Shown piece by piece: positions 42,881 through 51,096 of a DNA stretch of 64,000 bases. The position numbers and the translations under genes are program-made. Below the pieces are notes generated by a model. That model worked only from the letters and a program-made list of their open reading frames with translations. It made no database searches and was not told the origin of the DNA. The DNA is from Diaminobutyricimonas aerilata (GTDB lineage: Bacteria; Actinomycetota; Actinomycetes; Actinomycetales; Microbacteriaceae), in contig NZ_PGFF01000001.1 in the NCBI RefSeq assembly GCF_002797715.1, positions 248,001 through 312,000 on the forward strand. Reading direction: 5' to 3'. Position 1 is the stretch's first letter, and each line of letters begins with the position of its first letter.

Positions 42881-43708
42881 TCAGTGCCCGGTGGAGTCGG
42901 AGTCGACGCCCGCGTCGGGGCCCTCGTCGAGCGAGTCGATCGCGGCGAGGTCGTCGGCGTCGAGTTCGAAGTCGAAGATCGCGAGGTTCTTCTTCATCCG
43001 CTCGGGGTCGCCCGACTTCGGGATGACGACGAGCCCGTTCTGCACGTGCCAGCGCAACACGACCTGCGCCGGCGTGCGTCCGTGCTTGTCGCCGACGTCG
43101 GCGAGCACCGGTGCGGCGAGCAGATCGCCCGACTGGCCGCCGAGCGGGCTCCATGATTCGGTCACGATGCCGTGCTCGGCGTCGTAGGCGCGCTGCTGCG
43201 TGCGCTGGATGGCCGGGGAGAGCTGGATCTGATTGACCGCGGGAACCACGTCGGTCTCGGCCACGAGCACGTCGAGGTGCGCGGGCTTGAAGTTCGAGAC
43301 ACCGATCGATCGCACGAGCCCGTCCTGCTGCAGGCGCTCGAACGTGCGCCAGGTGCTCACGAACTCGCCCCTCCGCGGCAGCGGCCAGTGGATCAGCAGC
43401 AGGTCGACGTAGTCGAGTTGGAGGCGCGCGAGAGAGGCGCGAAGACCGTCGACCGCGCGGTCGTCGCCCTGATACTCCCCGTCGAGCTTCGTCGTGACGA
43501 ACACCTCTTCGCGCGGAACGCCGGAGGCGCGGATGCCGCGACCCACGCCGGTCTCGTTGCCGTACTTCACCGCCGTGTCGATGTGGCGGTAGCCGAGCTC
43601 GAGAGCGGTCGCGACCGCGACCTCGACCGCCTGGTCGTCGAGCGGCCAGGTGCCGAGTCCGAGCTGCGGGATGGAGCGGCCGTCGTTGAGTGTGAGCGAG
43701 GGGATCAT
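42881..43708 (-). CDS. aldo/keto reductase (2,5-diketogluconate-reductase-like)
   Basis: 275 residues from ATG at 43708; a GTG two codons upstream is equally possible. AKR5-type barrel with the catalytic set Asp/Tyr in YRHIDTAVKYGNE, Lys in FVTTKLDGE and His in LLLIHWPLP. IPKSGDPERMKKNLAIFDF is the cofactor-binding C-terminal block. These NADPH enzymes reduce keto-aldehydes and keto-sugars. Single gene, convergent with the hydrolase and divergent from cluster D. Confidence 0.9.
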   Translation of the reverse strand: MIPSLTLNDGRSIPQLGLGTWPLDDQAVEVAVATALELGYRHIDTAVKYGNETGVGRGIRASGVPREEVFVTTKLDGEYQGDDRAVDGLRASLARLQLDYVDLLLIHWPLPRRGEFVSTWRTFERLQQDGLVRSIGVSNFKPAHLDVLVAETDVVPAVNQIQLSPAIQRTQQRAYDAEHGIVTESWSPLGGQSGDLLAAPVLADVGDKHGRTPAQVVLRWHVQNGLVVIPKSGDPERMKKNLAIFDFELDADDLAAIDSLDEGPDAGVDSDSTGH

Positions 43709-43775
43709 GCCCACACGCTAGCTCTCGGACCGGCCGGTCACCTGCGCGCTCGCACCGCGCATCCGAGCCACGGCC

Positions 43776-43804
43776 TTGACCAGTTCTTTACAGCGCTGTA
43801 AATT
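43776..43804 (+). promoter_or_regulatory. operator type D and promoter of the cluster D importer
   Basis: -35 TTGACC (43776-43781), 17 nt, -10 TAAATT (43799-43804). The 16 bp perfect palindrome TTTACAGCGCTGTAAA (43787-43802) fills the spacer and reaches into the -10 box. Only one copy was found in the window. Confidence 0.82.
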
Positions 43805-43836
43805 CTCTCCCGCTGCTGTCGAAGGAGATGTCGCAC

Positions 43837-45123
43837 GTGAATCCTGCTCCCGGTCGTCCCGCCCTGGTGAGTCGTCGCTCGTTCCTCGCGGTGTCTGCGG
43901 CGGCCGCCGCGCTCGGCGTGAGCGGGTGCGCCACGTCAGGTTCCGGAGGCACGACGACGCTCCGCTTCTACGAGCAGAAGACGGAGGTCATCGAGTACTT
44001 CGGAAAACTGCTGCGCCGGTTCGAGAAGGAGCAGCCCGGCATCCGCGTCGTCCATGACACCACCGTGGCGATCGCACCGCAGTTCGTGCGCGGCGAGCCC
44101 GCCGACGTCGGGTGCTTCAACAACAACCTGGAACTCGCCCGCTACATCAAGCGCGGCGTGCTGACCGACCTCTCCGACCTGCCTTCAGCGGCGCGGATCC
44201 GCACCGACATCTCCGACCTCACCGACCAGTACGCCACCTTCCCCGGCCGCACGAGCGTGCTGCCGTACTCGCTCGCCGCGGCCGGCGTCATCTACAACAA
44301 GCGCATCTTCGACGAGCTGCAGCTGCCGGTGCCCGAGACGTGGTCGCAGTTCGTCGACGTGTGCGAAGAGCTGCAGCGCGCCGGCATCACGCCCATCTAC
44401 GCGACCGATCGCGACACCTGGACGCTGTGGCAGGGGCTGTTCGACTACTCCGTCGGCAGCCTCATCGACACCGGCAGCTTCTTCCGCAAGATGAAGGAGC
44501 TCGGCACCGAGGTCGGTCCGGATGCGGAGGTCTCGTTCGAGAAGGACTTCGCGGTGCCGATGGAGCGGGCGAAGACGATCTCGACGTTCTTCAACCCCGA
44601 CCACGCGGTGCGCTCCTACGCCGACGGCAACCTCGCGTTCGGCAAGGGCGAGGCGGCGATGTACTTCCAGGGACCCTGGGCACTCAGCCAGATCGCCCTC
44701 GTCGATCCCGACCTGCCGATCGGCACGTTCGCCCTGCCGGTGTCGGAGGATCCGGCCGACCGCAAGGCGCGCGTCAACATCGACCTCGGTCTGTGGATCC
44801 CGACGCAGTCGCGCCACCAGGACGAGGCGCGCGAGCTCGTCGAGTTCCTGATGCGCCCCGACATCATCGAGGCGTACAACAACGACAATCTCGCCTACTC
44901 CACCACCGAAGGCGCGCCGCCGCAGCAGGACGAGCGCGTCGCAGGCCTCCAGCCGTACATCGACGACGCCGCGTTCTACCAGGGGGCCGGCACGTTCGTG
45001 CCGAACTCCATCCCGCTCGGCAACTACCTGCAGGCGGCCATCCGCAGCGGGAACTTCGAGGCGATGCTCCGCAAGCTCGACGCCGACTGGCGGCGCGTCG
45101 CCGGACGGGGGGCCACGGTATGA
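43837..45123 (+). CDS. Tat-exported sugar-binding lipoprotein of a CUT1 importer
   Basis: 428 residues from GTG at 43837. An ATG at 43828 directly touches the ribosome site GAAGGAG, leaving no spacing, so the GTG nine bases downstream is preferred. The leader has a twin-arginine motif SRRSFLAV, a hydrophobic core and the lipobox VSGCATSG, hence a folded, Tat-exported lipoprotein. Binding-protein features: TLRFYEQKTEVIEYF, AMYFQGPWALSQIA. Followed by two permeases and a convergent LacI. There is no glycosidase or catabolic enzyme in the cluster, so the ligand is unknown. Confidence 0.9.
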   Translation: MNPAPGRPALVSRRSFLAVSAAAAALGVSGCATSGSGGTTTLRFYEQKTEVIEYFGKLLRRFEKEQPGIRVVHDTTVAIAPQFVRGEPADVGCFNNNLELARYIKRGVLTDLSDLPSAARIRTDISDLTDQYATFPGRTSVLPYSLAAAGVIYNKRIFDELQLPVPETWSQFVDVCEELQRAGITPIYATDRDTWTLWQGLFDYSVGSLIDTGSFFRKMKELGTEVGPDAEVSFEKDFAVPMERAKTISTFFNPDHAVRSYADGNLAFGKGEAAMYFQGPWALSQIALVDPDLPIGTFALPVSEDPADRKARVNIDLGLWIPTQSRHQDEARELVEFLMRPDIIEAYNNDNLAYSTTEGAPPQQDERVAGLQPYIDDAAFYQGAGTFVPNSIPLGNYLQAAIRSGNFEAMLRKLDADWRRVAGRGATV

Positions 45124-45158
45124 CCCGCACGACCCAGCTCGAGGAGGAGCGCCCATGA
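45120..45158 (+). CDS. 12-codon linking reading frame
   Basis: MTRTTQLEEERP followed by TGA. Its ATG overlaps the stop of the binding-protein gene (ATGA) and its stop overlaps the ATG of the permease (ATGA). It also contains GAGGAGG, the ribosome site of the permease. It is too short to judge by composition; it may be a translational coupler or chance. Confidence 0.3.
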   Translation: MTRTTQLEEERP

Positions 45159-46090
45159 CCCTGCAGACCCCGCTCGCCGAGGTCGCCGTGCAGCAGGAGG
45201 GGCCGCCCGTGCGCACCCGTTCCCGCTCGCGCCGGCGGATCGAGCCGATCTACTACCTGTTCCTCGTGCCGGCCCTCCTGCTGTTCACCGGATTCGTCGT
45301 CGTGCCCGCCGTGATCGGCATCTTCTACAGCTTCACCGACTACGTCGGGTACGGCTCGTGGTCGCTGCTCGGGCTGCGCAACTACACGGCGCTCTTCTCG
45401 GACCCCGACATCCTGGGGTCGTACGGGTTCACGCTCGGCTTCGCGGTCGTGACCGTCGTGATCGCCCAGGTGATCGCCCTCGCCCTCGCGGTCGCGCTCA
45501 CCAAGCGCATCCGCTTCGCCGCACCGTTGCGCACGATCTTCGTCATCCCGATGGTGCTGTCGGGCATCGTCGTCGCGTACGTCTTCAACTTCCTGTTCTC
45601 GAACTCGCTGCCCGCCTTCGCGAGCGCCGTCGGCTTCGCGCCGCTCGAGCAGAGCATCCTGGGCAACCCGGATCTCGCGTGGTTGTCGATCGTGACCGTC
45701 TCGGCCTGGCAGACCATCCCGGGCGCTTTGCTCGTGTACACGGCCGGGCTCACCTCCATCCCGGGCGACCTGTACGAGGCGAGCTCCCTCGACGGTGCTT
45801 CGGCGTGGACGCAGTTCCGTTCCATCACCCTCCCGCTCATCGCGGGCTTCGTGCTCATCAACACCGTGCTGGGGGTGAAGGGATACCTCGGCGTCTACGA
45901 CGTGATCGTCGGCCTCACCGGCGGTGGGCCCGGCACCTCCACCCGCAGCGTCGCGATGGCCATCTTCGGCGGGTTCACCGGCGGCGACTACGCGTACCAG
46001 ATGGCGAACGCGACCATCTTCTTCATCGTGACCGTGATCATCTCGGTCGCCCAGCTGCTCGTCACCCGCGGAAGGACCATCCGACTGTGA
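45155..46090 (+). CDS. sugar ABC transporter permease (MalF type)
   Basis: 311 residues, behind GAGGAGGAG. Cytoplasmic Arg-rich leader RTRSRSRRRIEPI, then six membrane segments; EAA loop LTSIPGDLYEASSLDGAS and VIVGLTGGGPGTSTRS, the standard CUT1 blocks. Coupled by GTGA to the next permease. Cluster D importer, no ATPase gene. Confidence 0.92.
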   Translation: MTLQTPLAEVAVQQEGPPVRTRSRSRRRIEPIYYLFLVPALLLFTGFVVVPAVIGIFYSFTDYVGYGSWSLLGLRNYTALFSDPDILGSYGFTLGFAVVTVVIAQVIALALAVALTKRIRFAAPLRTIFVIPMVLSGIVVAYVFNFLFSNSLPAFASAVGFAPLEQSILGNPDLAWLSIVTVSAWQTIPGALLVYTAGLTSIPGDLYEASSLDGASAWTQFRSITLPLIAGFVLINTVLGVKGYLGVYDVIVGLTGGGPGTSTRSVAMAIFGGFTGGDYAYQMANATIFFIVTVIISVAQLLVTRGRTIRL

Positions 46091-46986
46091 CCTCCGTCGA
46101 AGCCCCTCCCCGCCCCCGGATGAGCGACCCCGCCGCCCCCCGCGGCGCCGCGCGCCGGCGCCGGCTGGGCGGCACCAACTGGCCGCTCACCATCCTGCTC
46201 CTGCTCGCCACGCTCACGGTGCTGGCGCCGCTGTACGTGACCCTCTCGATGGCGTTCAAGACGAGCGAGCAGGCCGTCGACGGCGAAGCCTTCGCCCTGC
46301 CGGCGCCGTTCAATCCGCAGAGTTTCGCGGTGGCGTGGGAGCTCACGCGGTTCCCCGTGTCGTTCGGCATCTCCCTCGCCGTCGCCGCGATCACGGTCGT
46401 GCTGACGCTGTTCCTCAGTTCCCTCGCGGCGTACGCGATCGTGCGCAACTGGGATCGGCGGCTCTTCCGGTGGTCGCTGTTCTACCTGCTCGCCGCGCTC
46501 TTCCTGCCGTTCCCGGTGGTGGCGCTGCCGCAGATCCAGCTCACGGCGATGACGGGACTCGACAACCCGATCGGCGTCGGCATCCTGCACGCGATGTTCC
46601 AACTGTCGTTCAGCGTGCTGCTCTACACCGCCTACCTGCGCTCCATCCCGATCGAGCTCGAGGAGAGCGCCCGCATCGACGGTGCGACGACGTGGCAGAT
46701 CTTCCGGCGGATCATCCTGCCCCTGCTCGGACCGATGAACGCCACGGTCGGGATCTTCGCCTTCCTCGCGTCGTGGAACGACTTCATGCTGCCGTCGCTC
46801 ATCACCGCCGACCCGGCGCTGCAGACGCTGCCGGTCGTGCAGAACATCTTCCAGAGCCAGTTCGGCACGAACTACAACGTCGCATTCGCGTCGTACCTGA
46901 TGGCGATGGCGCCGACGATCATCGTCTACCTCATCGCCCAGCGCTGGGTGATCAGCGGCATCACGCAAGGAGCGGTCAAGCACTGA
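46087..46986 (+). CDS. sugar ABC transporter permease (MalG type)
   Basis: 299 residues, GTG start in a GTGA overlap. Six membrane segments; EAA loop LRSIPIELEESARIDGATT; ends ISGITQGAVKH like other MalG-type subunits. Its last 11 bp overlap the end of the convergent LacI gene, so the two stop codons interlock and no terminator separates them. Confidence 0.92.
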   Translation: MTSVEAPPRPRMSDPAAPRGAARRRRLGGTNWPLTILLLLATLTVLAPLYVTLSMAFKTSEQAVDGEAFALPAPFNPQSFAVAWELTRFPVSFGISLAVAAITVVLTLFLSSLAAYAIVRNWDRRLFRWSLFYLLAALFLPFPVVALPQIQLTAMTGLDNPIGVGILHAMFQLSFSVLLYTAYLRSIPIELEESARIDGATTWQIFRRIILPLLGPMNATVGIFAFLASWNDFMLPSLITADPALQTLPVVQNIFQSQFGTNYNVAFASYLMAMAPTIIVYLIAQRWVISGITQGAVKH

Positions 46987-48007
46987 TCGCGGAGCCCGGC
47001 ACCTCCGGCGCGCTCTCGCGGAACACCAGCCCGTGGCCGACGGTCACGTGCCGACCCGGTTCCGTGAGCCCGTCGAGACGCTCGAGCAGCAGGTCGAGCG
47101 CACGCTCGGCGAGCGTGCGGGTGTCGGGGGCGACGGAGGTGAGGCTCGGCGCGGTGCTCGCCCCGAGGTCGATCGCGTCCCACCCGACGACCGCGACATC
47201 CGCCGGCACCTCGAGCCCGTGGCGCCGGAGGGCGCGCAGCGCGCCGATCGCGGCGAGATCGTCGCGGCACAACAGCGCGTCCGGCGCCACGCCCCGGCCG
47301 AGCGCCGCGTGGAGGGCCTCCTCCGCACCGGGGGCGTCGCCGTCCGTGCGGGGCACGAGCAGTGCCGGGTCGAAGGCGAGCCCCGCGCGTTCGAGGGCGT
47401 TCCGGTAACCACGGATGCGCAGGGCCGACGTGCGCGAGAGGGTGCCCACCTCGTGACCGAGGAACCCGATCCGGCGGCGGCCGGATCGCAGCAGGTGGTC
47501 GACGGCGGTCTCGGCCGCGGCGACGTTGTCGACCGCCACCTGGTCGGCCCCGATCGGCTGCGGGTCCTCGCCGAGGAACACGATCGGGGTCCCGTCGCTC
47601 AACTCGTCCAGCTCCGCAGCGCTGAGCGCTTGCGGGTGGATGACGATCCCGTCGATCGTGCCCGACTCGCGGTCGTGCAGCACCGCCCGCTCCCCGTCCG
47701 CGGTGCCGCCCGTCTCGGCGAGCAGCAGGCGGTAGCCGCGCGCGTCGGCGACCCGGGCGAACACGTGGGCGAGCTCGGCGAAGTACGGCCGCCGCAGGTC
47801 GGGGAAGGCGAGCGCGAGCATGCTCGAGCGGCCCGTCGCGAGACTGCGTCCCGATCGGTTCGGACGGTAGCCGAGTTCGTCGATCGCGGCCTGCACCCGT
47901 TCGCGCATCCGGGGGCTCACGTGCCGGTATCCGGCGACGACGTTCGACACGGTCTTCATCGAGACGCCGGCGTGCTCCGCCACATCCTGCAGCGTCACCC
48001 GGCCCAT
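46976..48007 (-). CDS. LacI-family repressor of cluster D
   Basis: 343 residues from MGRVTLQDVAEHAGVSMKTV. Helix-turn-helix recognition segment MKTVSNVV, hinge YRPNRSGRSLATG, effector domain with LALAFPDLRRPYFAELA and AVVGWDAIDLGASTAPSLTS. It is tail to tail with the importer and overlaps it by 11 bp. By position it is the candidate reader of TTTACAGCGCTGTAAA upstream of the importer (inference). No operator was found upstream of its own gene. Confidence 0.9.
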   Translation of the reverse strand: MGRVTLQDVAEHAGVSMKTVSNVVAGYRHVSPRMRERVQAAIDELGYRPNRSGRSLATGRSSMLALAFPDLRRPYFAELAHVFARVADARGYRLLLAETGGTADGERAVLHDRESGTIDGIVIHPQALSAAELDELSDGTPIVFLGEDPQPIGADQVAVDNVAAAETAVDHLLRSGRRRIGFLGHEVGTLSRTSALRIRGYRNALERAGLAFDPALLVPRTDGDAPGAEEALHAALGRGVAPDALLCRDDLAAIGALRALRRHGLEVPADVAVVGWDAIDLGASTAPSLTSVAPDTRTLAERALDLLLERLDGLTEPGRHVTVGHGLVFRESAPEVPGSAISA

Positions 48008-48320
48008 GACGGAAGGGTACCGCCGGGTGTCGCGCCGTCCACCTCCCTCCGAACCCCCTGTTCTCGGGTGGACCGCACGGGGTCCGCCGGGAGTCCACCC
48101 AGTCGTCCGGCGGCGCTGAGCGCGGATGTTCCGGGCCGCGGTCGGCGTGTCCGCCCGGCGGGCGCGGCGTGTCGGTGGCGGATCCGCTGTCACTGTCGGG
48201 GAGGTGCAGGGAGGCCGCGTCCCCGCCCGGTGTGCCCGCCGCGGGCGGCGGTCCACGCCCGGGTTTCGCTGTGCGCGAGACGCACCGCAGCCGTGCAGCG
48301 GCCGGAAGTAGGCTGACCGC
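48008..48320. other. divergent intergenic region
   Basis: 313 bp between the LacI start and the lipoate-ligase-like gene. No supported gene. The only feature seen is the TAGGCT box at 48309-48314. Confidence 0.45.
48309..48314 (+). promoter_or_regulatory. -10 box for a leaderless transcript
   Basis: TAGGCT ends 6 nt before the ATG at 48321, and no ribosome site is present between them; transcription should begin at the start codon. No clear -35. Confidence 0.5.
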
Positions 48321-49370
48321 ATGCACGGCGAATACAAGGTGCCCGGGGGCAAGCTCGTGGTGGTCGACCTCGATGTCGAAGACGGGCGGATCTCGAACTT
48401 CCGTCTCGCGGGAGACTTCTTCCTCGAGCCCGACAGCGCCCTGGAGGCGATCGACCGGGCCGTGAACGGGCTCGCCGCCGACTCCGACGCGAAGACCATC
48501 GCGGATGCGGTGCGCCGGTCGCTGCCGGAGGGCGCGCAACTGCTCGGCTTCAGCCCCGAAGCGGTTGCGACGACCGTGCGCCGCGCGCTCGCCCGCGCAT
48601 CCAGCTGGACCGACTACGACTGGCAACTCGTGCACGGGGCCGCCTATCCGCCCGTGCTGCAGATGGCGCTCGACCAGGTGCTCGCGGAGGAGGTGGGCGC
48701 CGGCCGGCGCCAGCCGACCCTGCGCATCTGGGAGTGGGAGCAGCCGGGTGTCGTCATCGGCAGCTTCCAGTCGGTGAAGAACGAGGTCGACCTCGACAAC
48801 GCCGCCAAGTACGGCATGGACGTCGTGCGCCGGGTGAGCGGCGGCGGAGCCATGTTCATGGAGGCCGGCTCCGTGATCACCTACTCGATCTACGCGCCGA
48901 GCGAGCTCGTGCAGGGCATGAGCTTCGCCGACTCGTACGCGTTCCTCGACGAGTGGGTGATCGTCGCGCTGAAGTCGCTCGGGATCGACGCGTTCTACCA
49001 GCCGCTCAACGACATCACGAGCGCCAAGGGCAAGATCGGCGGTGCCGCGCAGAAGCGACTCGGCAGCGGTGCCGTGCTGCACCACGTGACGATGAGCTAC
49101 GACATGAACGGCGAGCGGATGACCGAGGTGCTGCGCATCGGTCGCGAGAAGCTCTCCGACAAGGGCACGACTTCGGCCGCGAAGCGGGTGGACCCGCTGC
49201 GCAGCCAGACCGGACTGCCGCGCGCCGAGATCATCCAGAAGATGATCGGCACCTTCCGGGGGCTGTATGGCGCGACCGACGGCGACATCACGCCGGAGGA
49301 GCTCGCCCGCGCGGAGCAGCTCGTGCGCGAGAAGTTCGCGACGCCGGAGTGGCTCTACCGCGTGCCGTGA
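48321..49370 (+). CDS. lipoate-protein-ligase-like protein, permuted domain order
   Basis: 349 residues. An N-terminal module (about 1-95) starting MHGEYKVPGGKLVVVDLD resembles the accessory domain that follows the catalytic domain in LplA or stands alone as LplB. The ligase core follows (about 100-345): RIWEWEQPGVVIGSFQSVK, VVRRVSGGGAMFMEAGS and the putative catalytic lysine in SAKGKIGGAAQKR. LplA activates lipoate with ATP and attaches it to E2 and GcvH proteins. Order is reversed relative to E. coli LplA. FMEAG replaces the usual YHDxG after GGGA, so substrate preference may differ (octanoate, biotin-like). Confidence 0.82.
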   Translation: MHGEYKVPGGKLVVVDLDVEDGRISNFRLAGDFFLEPDSALEAIDRAVNGLAADSDAKTIADAVRRSLPEGAQLLGFSPEAVATTVRRALARASSWTDYDWQLVHGAAYPPVLQMALDQVLAEEVGAGRRQPTLRIWEWEQPGVVIGSFQSVKNEVDLDNAAKYGMDVVRRVSGGGAMFMEAGSVITYSIYAPSELVQGMSFADSYAFLDEWVIVALKSLGIDAFYQPLNDITSAKGKIGGAAQKRLGSGAVLHHVTMSYDMNGERMTEVLRIGREKLSDKGTTSAAKRVDPLRSQTGLPRAEIIQKMIGTFRGLYGATDGDITPEELARAEQLVREKFATPEWLYRVP

Positions 49371-49442
49371 GCGACACCCCGGTACGGTCACGCGCGCCGC
49401 GGGATCATCCCTCAGGTTGATCCCCACCGCCGGGTCGCCGCT

Positions 49443-49448
49443 TAGGCT
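49443..49448 (+). promoter_or_regulatory. -10 box for a leaderless transcript
   Basis: TAGGCT ends 7 nt before the ATG at 49456 with no ribosome site between them. TTGATC at 49417-49422 is a possible -35 but the 20 nt spacing is long. Confidence 0.45.
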
Positions 49449-49455
49449 CGTAGTC

Positions 49456-49746
49456 ATGGATTGGTTGATCTTCGCCGGCATCGCCGTCGCGGTCGTCGCC
49501 CTCGGGGCGCTCGCCCAGCGGATGGGCTGGATCGACCTCTCCGACAAGGGCACCCGCCGCGGCGGGGGCACGAGCCCGATGGTGATCGGCGACGAGGTGT
49601 TCCACCCGGCGCGCTACGAGTCGCAGCTCGAGCTCGACCGCCAGACGGTGCTGCCCGCTCCGGCGCCACTGCCCGGCGACGGAGACCTCGGCGTCTACGC
49701 CGGCCGGGTCGAGATCGACCTCAGCCGCGAGCGCCGCTCCGCCTGA
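49456..49746 (+). CDS. small single-span membrane protein
   Basis: 96 residues. An N-terminal membrane segment (about residues 3-22, DWLIFAGIAVAVVALGALA) precedes a soluble part with GGGTSPMVIGDEVFHPARYE. No family is recognised. The codon use fits the region and a -10 box sits just before the ATG. It follows the lipoate-ligase-like gene by 85 bp and converges with the GNAT gene. Confidence 0.65.
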   Translation: MDWLIFAGIAVAVVALGALAQRMGWIDLSDKGTRRGGGTSPMVIGDEVFHPARYESQLELDRQTVLPAPAPLPGDGDLGVYAGRVEIDLSRERRSA

Positions 49747-49761
49747 CGAAGCGCGTCCGGA

Positions 49762-50040
49762 TCAGCGCTTGGTGAGGTCGGCGTACTCCGGATGGTCGCG
49801 CACGAAACGGGCCACGAACGGGCACGCGGGCACCACCCGGTAGGAGGTGTCGGTGCGGATGAGGTCGAGCGTGCCCTGCACGAGCTTGCCGCCCAGTCCC
49901 GCGTTACGCCGGTGCTGCGGCACCTCGGTGTGGTGGATGCGGATGTCGTCGCCGTCGATCTCGTAGTCGGCGATCCCGACGACCTCGTCCCCGTCGAGCA
50001 GGGCGTAGCGCTCGGCGTCGGGCTGGTGTTCGACCTTCAT
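49762..50040 (-). CDS. short GNAT-fold acetyltransferase
   Basis: 92 residues, the compact COG2388 (YidJ-type) GNAT form. VVGIADYEIDGDDIRIHHTEV gives the central strands (here about residues 20-40) and QHRRNAGLGGKLVQGTLD the acetyl-CoA pyrophosphate loop of the form Q/RxxGxG/A. CPFVARFVRDHPEY is the C-terminal block of the family. Acceptor unknown; the fold is too small for a separate substrate domain. Its end nearly meets the convergent 96-residue gene. Confidence 0.85.
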   Translation of the reverse strand: MKVEHQPDAERYALLDGDEVVGIADYEIDGDDIRIHHTEVPQHRRNAGLGGKLVQGTLDLIRTDTSYRVVPACPFVARFVRDHPEYADLTKR

Positions 50041-50069
50041 GCGATCAACCTAGAAGCGGAATCTGGAAC

Positions 50070-51083
50070 TCAGGTGGACGCCCGCTGCACGAGGCGGGTC
50101 GGCAAAAGGGTGAGGGTGTCGACCTCCTCCCCGTCGATGAGACGCACGAGCGCCTCCGCCATCGCCGTGCCGAACTCGATCGACGGCTGCTCGACGGTCG
50201 TGAGCTCGGGGCGCGAGGAGATCGCGTAGGAGTTGTTGTCGAAGCCGATCACCGCGACGTCGTCGGGCACCCTCATGCCGCGTTCGCGCAGGAGGTTGAG
50301 CGCTCCGAACGCCATCTGGTCGCTCGCCGCGAAGACGGCGTCGATGGGCTCGCCGCGATCGAGCAGTCGCCGCATCGCCGCCGCGCCGCCCTCCGGCGTG
50401 AAGTCGCCGTCCTCGACGAGCTCCGCCGGAAGGCCCGCCTCATCGAGCGCGCGGCGCCATCCGGTGAGGCGGTCGATGCCCGCCGCCATGTCGCGGCGGC
50501 CCGTGATGTGCGCGATGCGGGTGCGTCCGCGCTCGATCAGGTGGCGGGTCGCGCGGGAGGCCGCGTCGATGTTGTCCACGTCGACGACGTGCACGTTCTC
50601 GCTCTCGCGACTCATCGGCCGGCCGCCGAACACGACCGGCAACCGCCCGGCGAGATCGACGTACGAGGCGTCGTCGTTGTGGTGCGAGAGCACGAGCATC
50701 CCGTCGACGTTGCCGCCCTGCAGGTAGCGCCGCGTCTTGCCCGGGTCGCCCTCGGCCGCGATGAGGAGGGTGAGCGTGTAGTCCGTCTGTGCCAGCCGGA
50801 ACGCGACGCCCTGGATCACGGAGGCGAAGAACGGGTCGGCGAAGAAGCGGGCCGTGTTCTCGGGGATGACGAGCGCGATCGCCTGGGTGCGCCGGCTGGC
50901 GAGCGTGCGTGCCGCCCGGTTGGGCACGTACCCGAGCTTCTGGATCGCGTCGTTGACGGCGCGGATGACCTCGGGCTTCACGCGCGGCGAGGCGTTCACC
51001 ACGCGCGACACGGTCGATCGGGAGACCCCGGCGAGCTCGGCCACCTTCTCGAGGGTCGGTGCGCTCCCGTGGTCGATCGACAT
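50070..51083 (-). CDS. LacI-family repressor of the ceb-like operon (CebR-like)
   Basis: 337 residues, ATG with GGAGGT 6 nt upstream. The helix-turn-helix VAELAGVSRSTVSRVVNAS carries the recognition helix RSTVSRV, close to the RGTVSRV type of Streptomyces CebR, whose operator TGGGAGCGCTCCCA matches the two sites upstream of this operon (55891 and 55998) with one change. Effector domain with LALVIPENTARFFADPFFA and AVIGFDNNSYAISSRPELTT. Last gene of the operon, 13 bp after GH1, so it would be autoregulated. Cellobiose or another beta-glucoside is the likely inducer. Confidence 0.9.
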   Translation of the reverse strand: MSIDHGSAPTLEKVAELAGVSRSTVSRVVNASPRVKPEVIRAVNDAIQKLGYVPNRAARTLASRRTQAIALVIPENTARFFADPFFASVIQGVAFRLAQTDYTLTLLIAAEGDPGKTRRYLQGGNVDGMLVLSHHNDDASYVDLAGRLPVVFGGRPMSRESENVHVVDVDNIDAASRATRHLIERGRTRIAHITGRRDMAAGIDRLTGWRRALDEAGLPAELVEDGDFTPEGGAAAMRRLLDRGEPIDAVFAASDQMAFGALNLLRERGMRVPDDVAVIGFDNNSYAISSRPELTTVEQPSIEFGTAMAEALVRLIDGEEVDTLTLLPTRLVQRAST

Positions 51084-51096
51084 GCGAGACCTCCGA

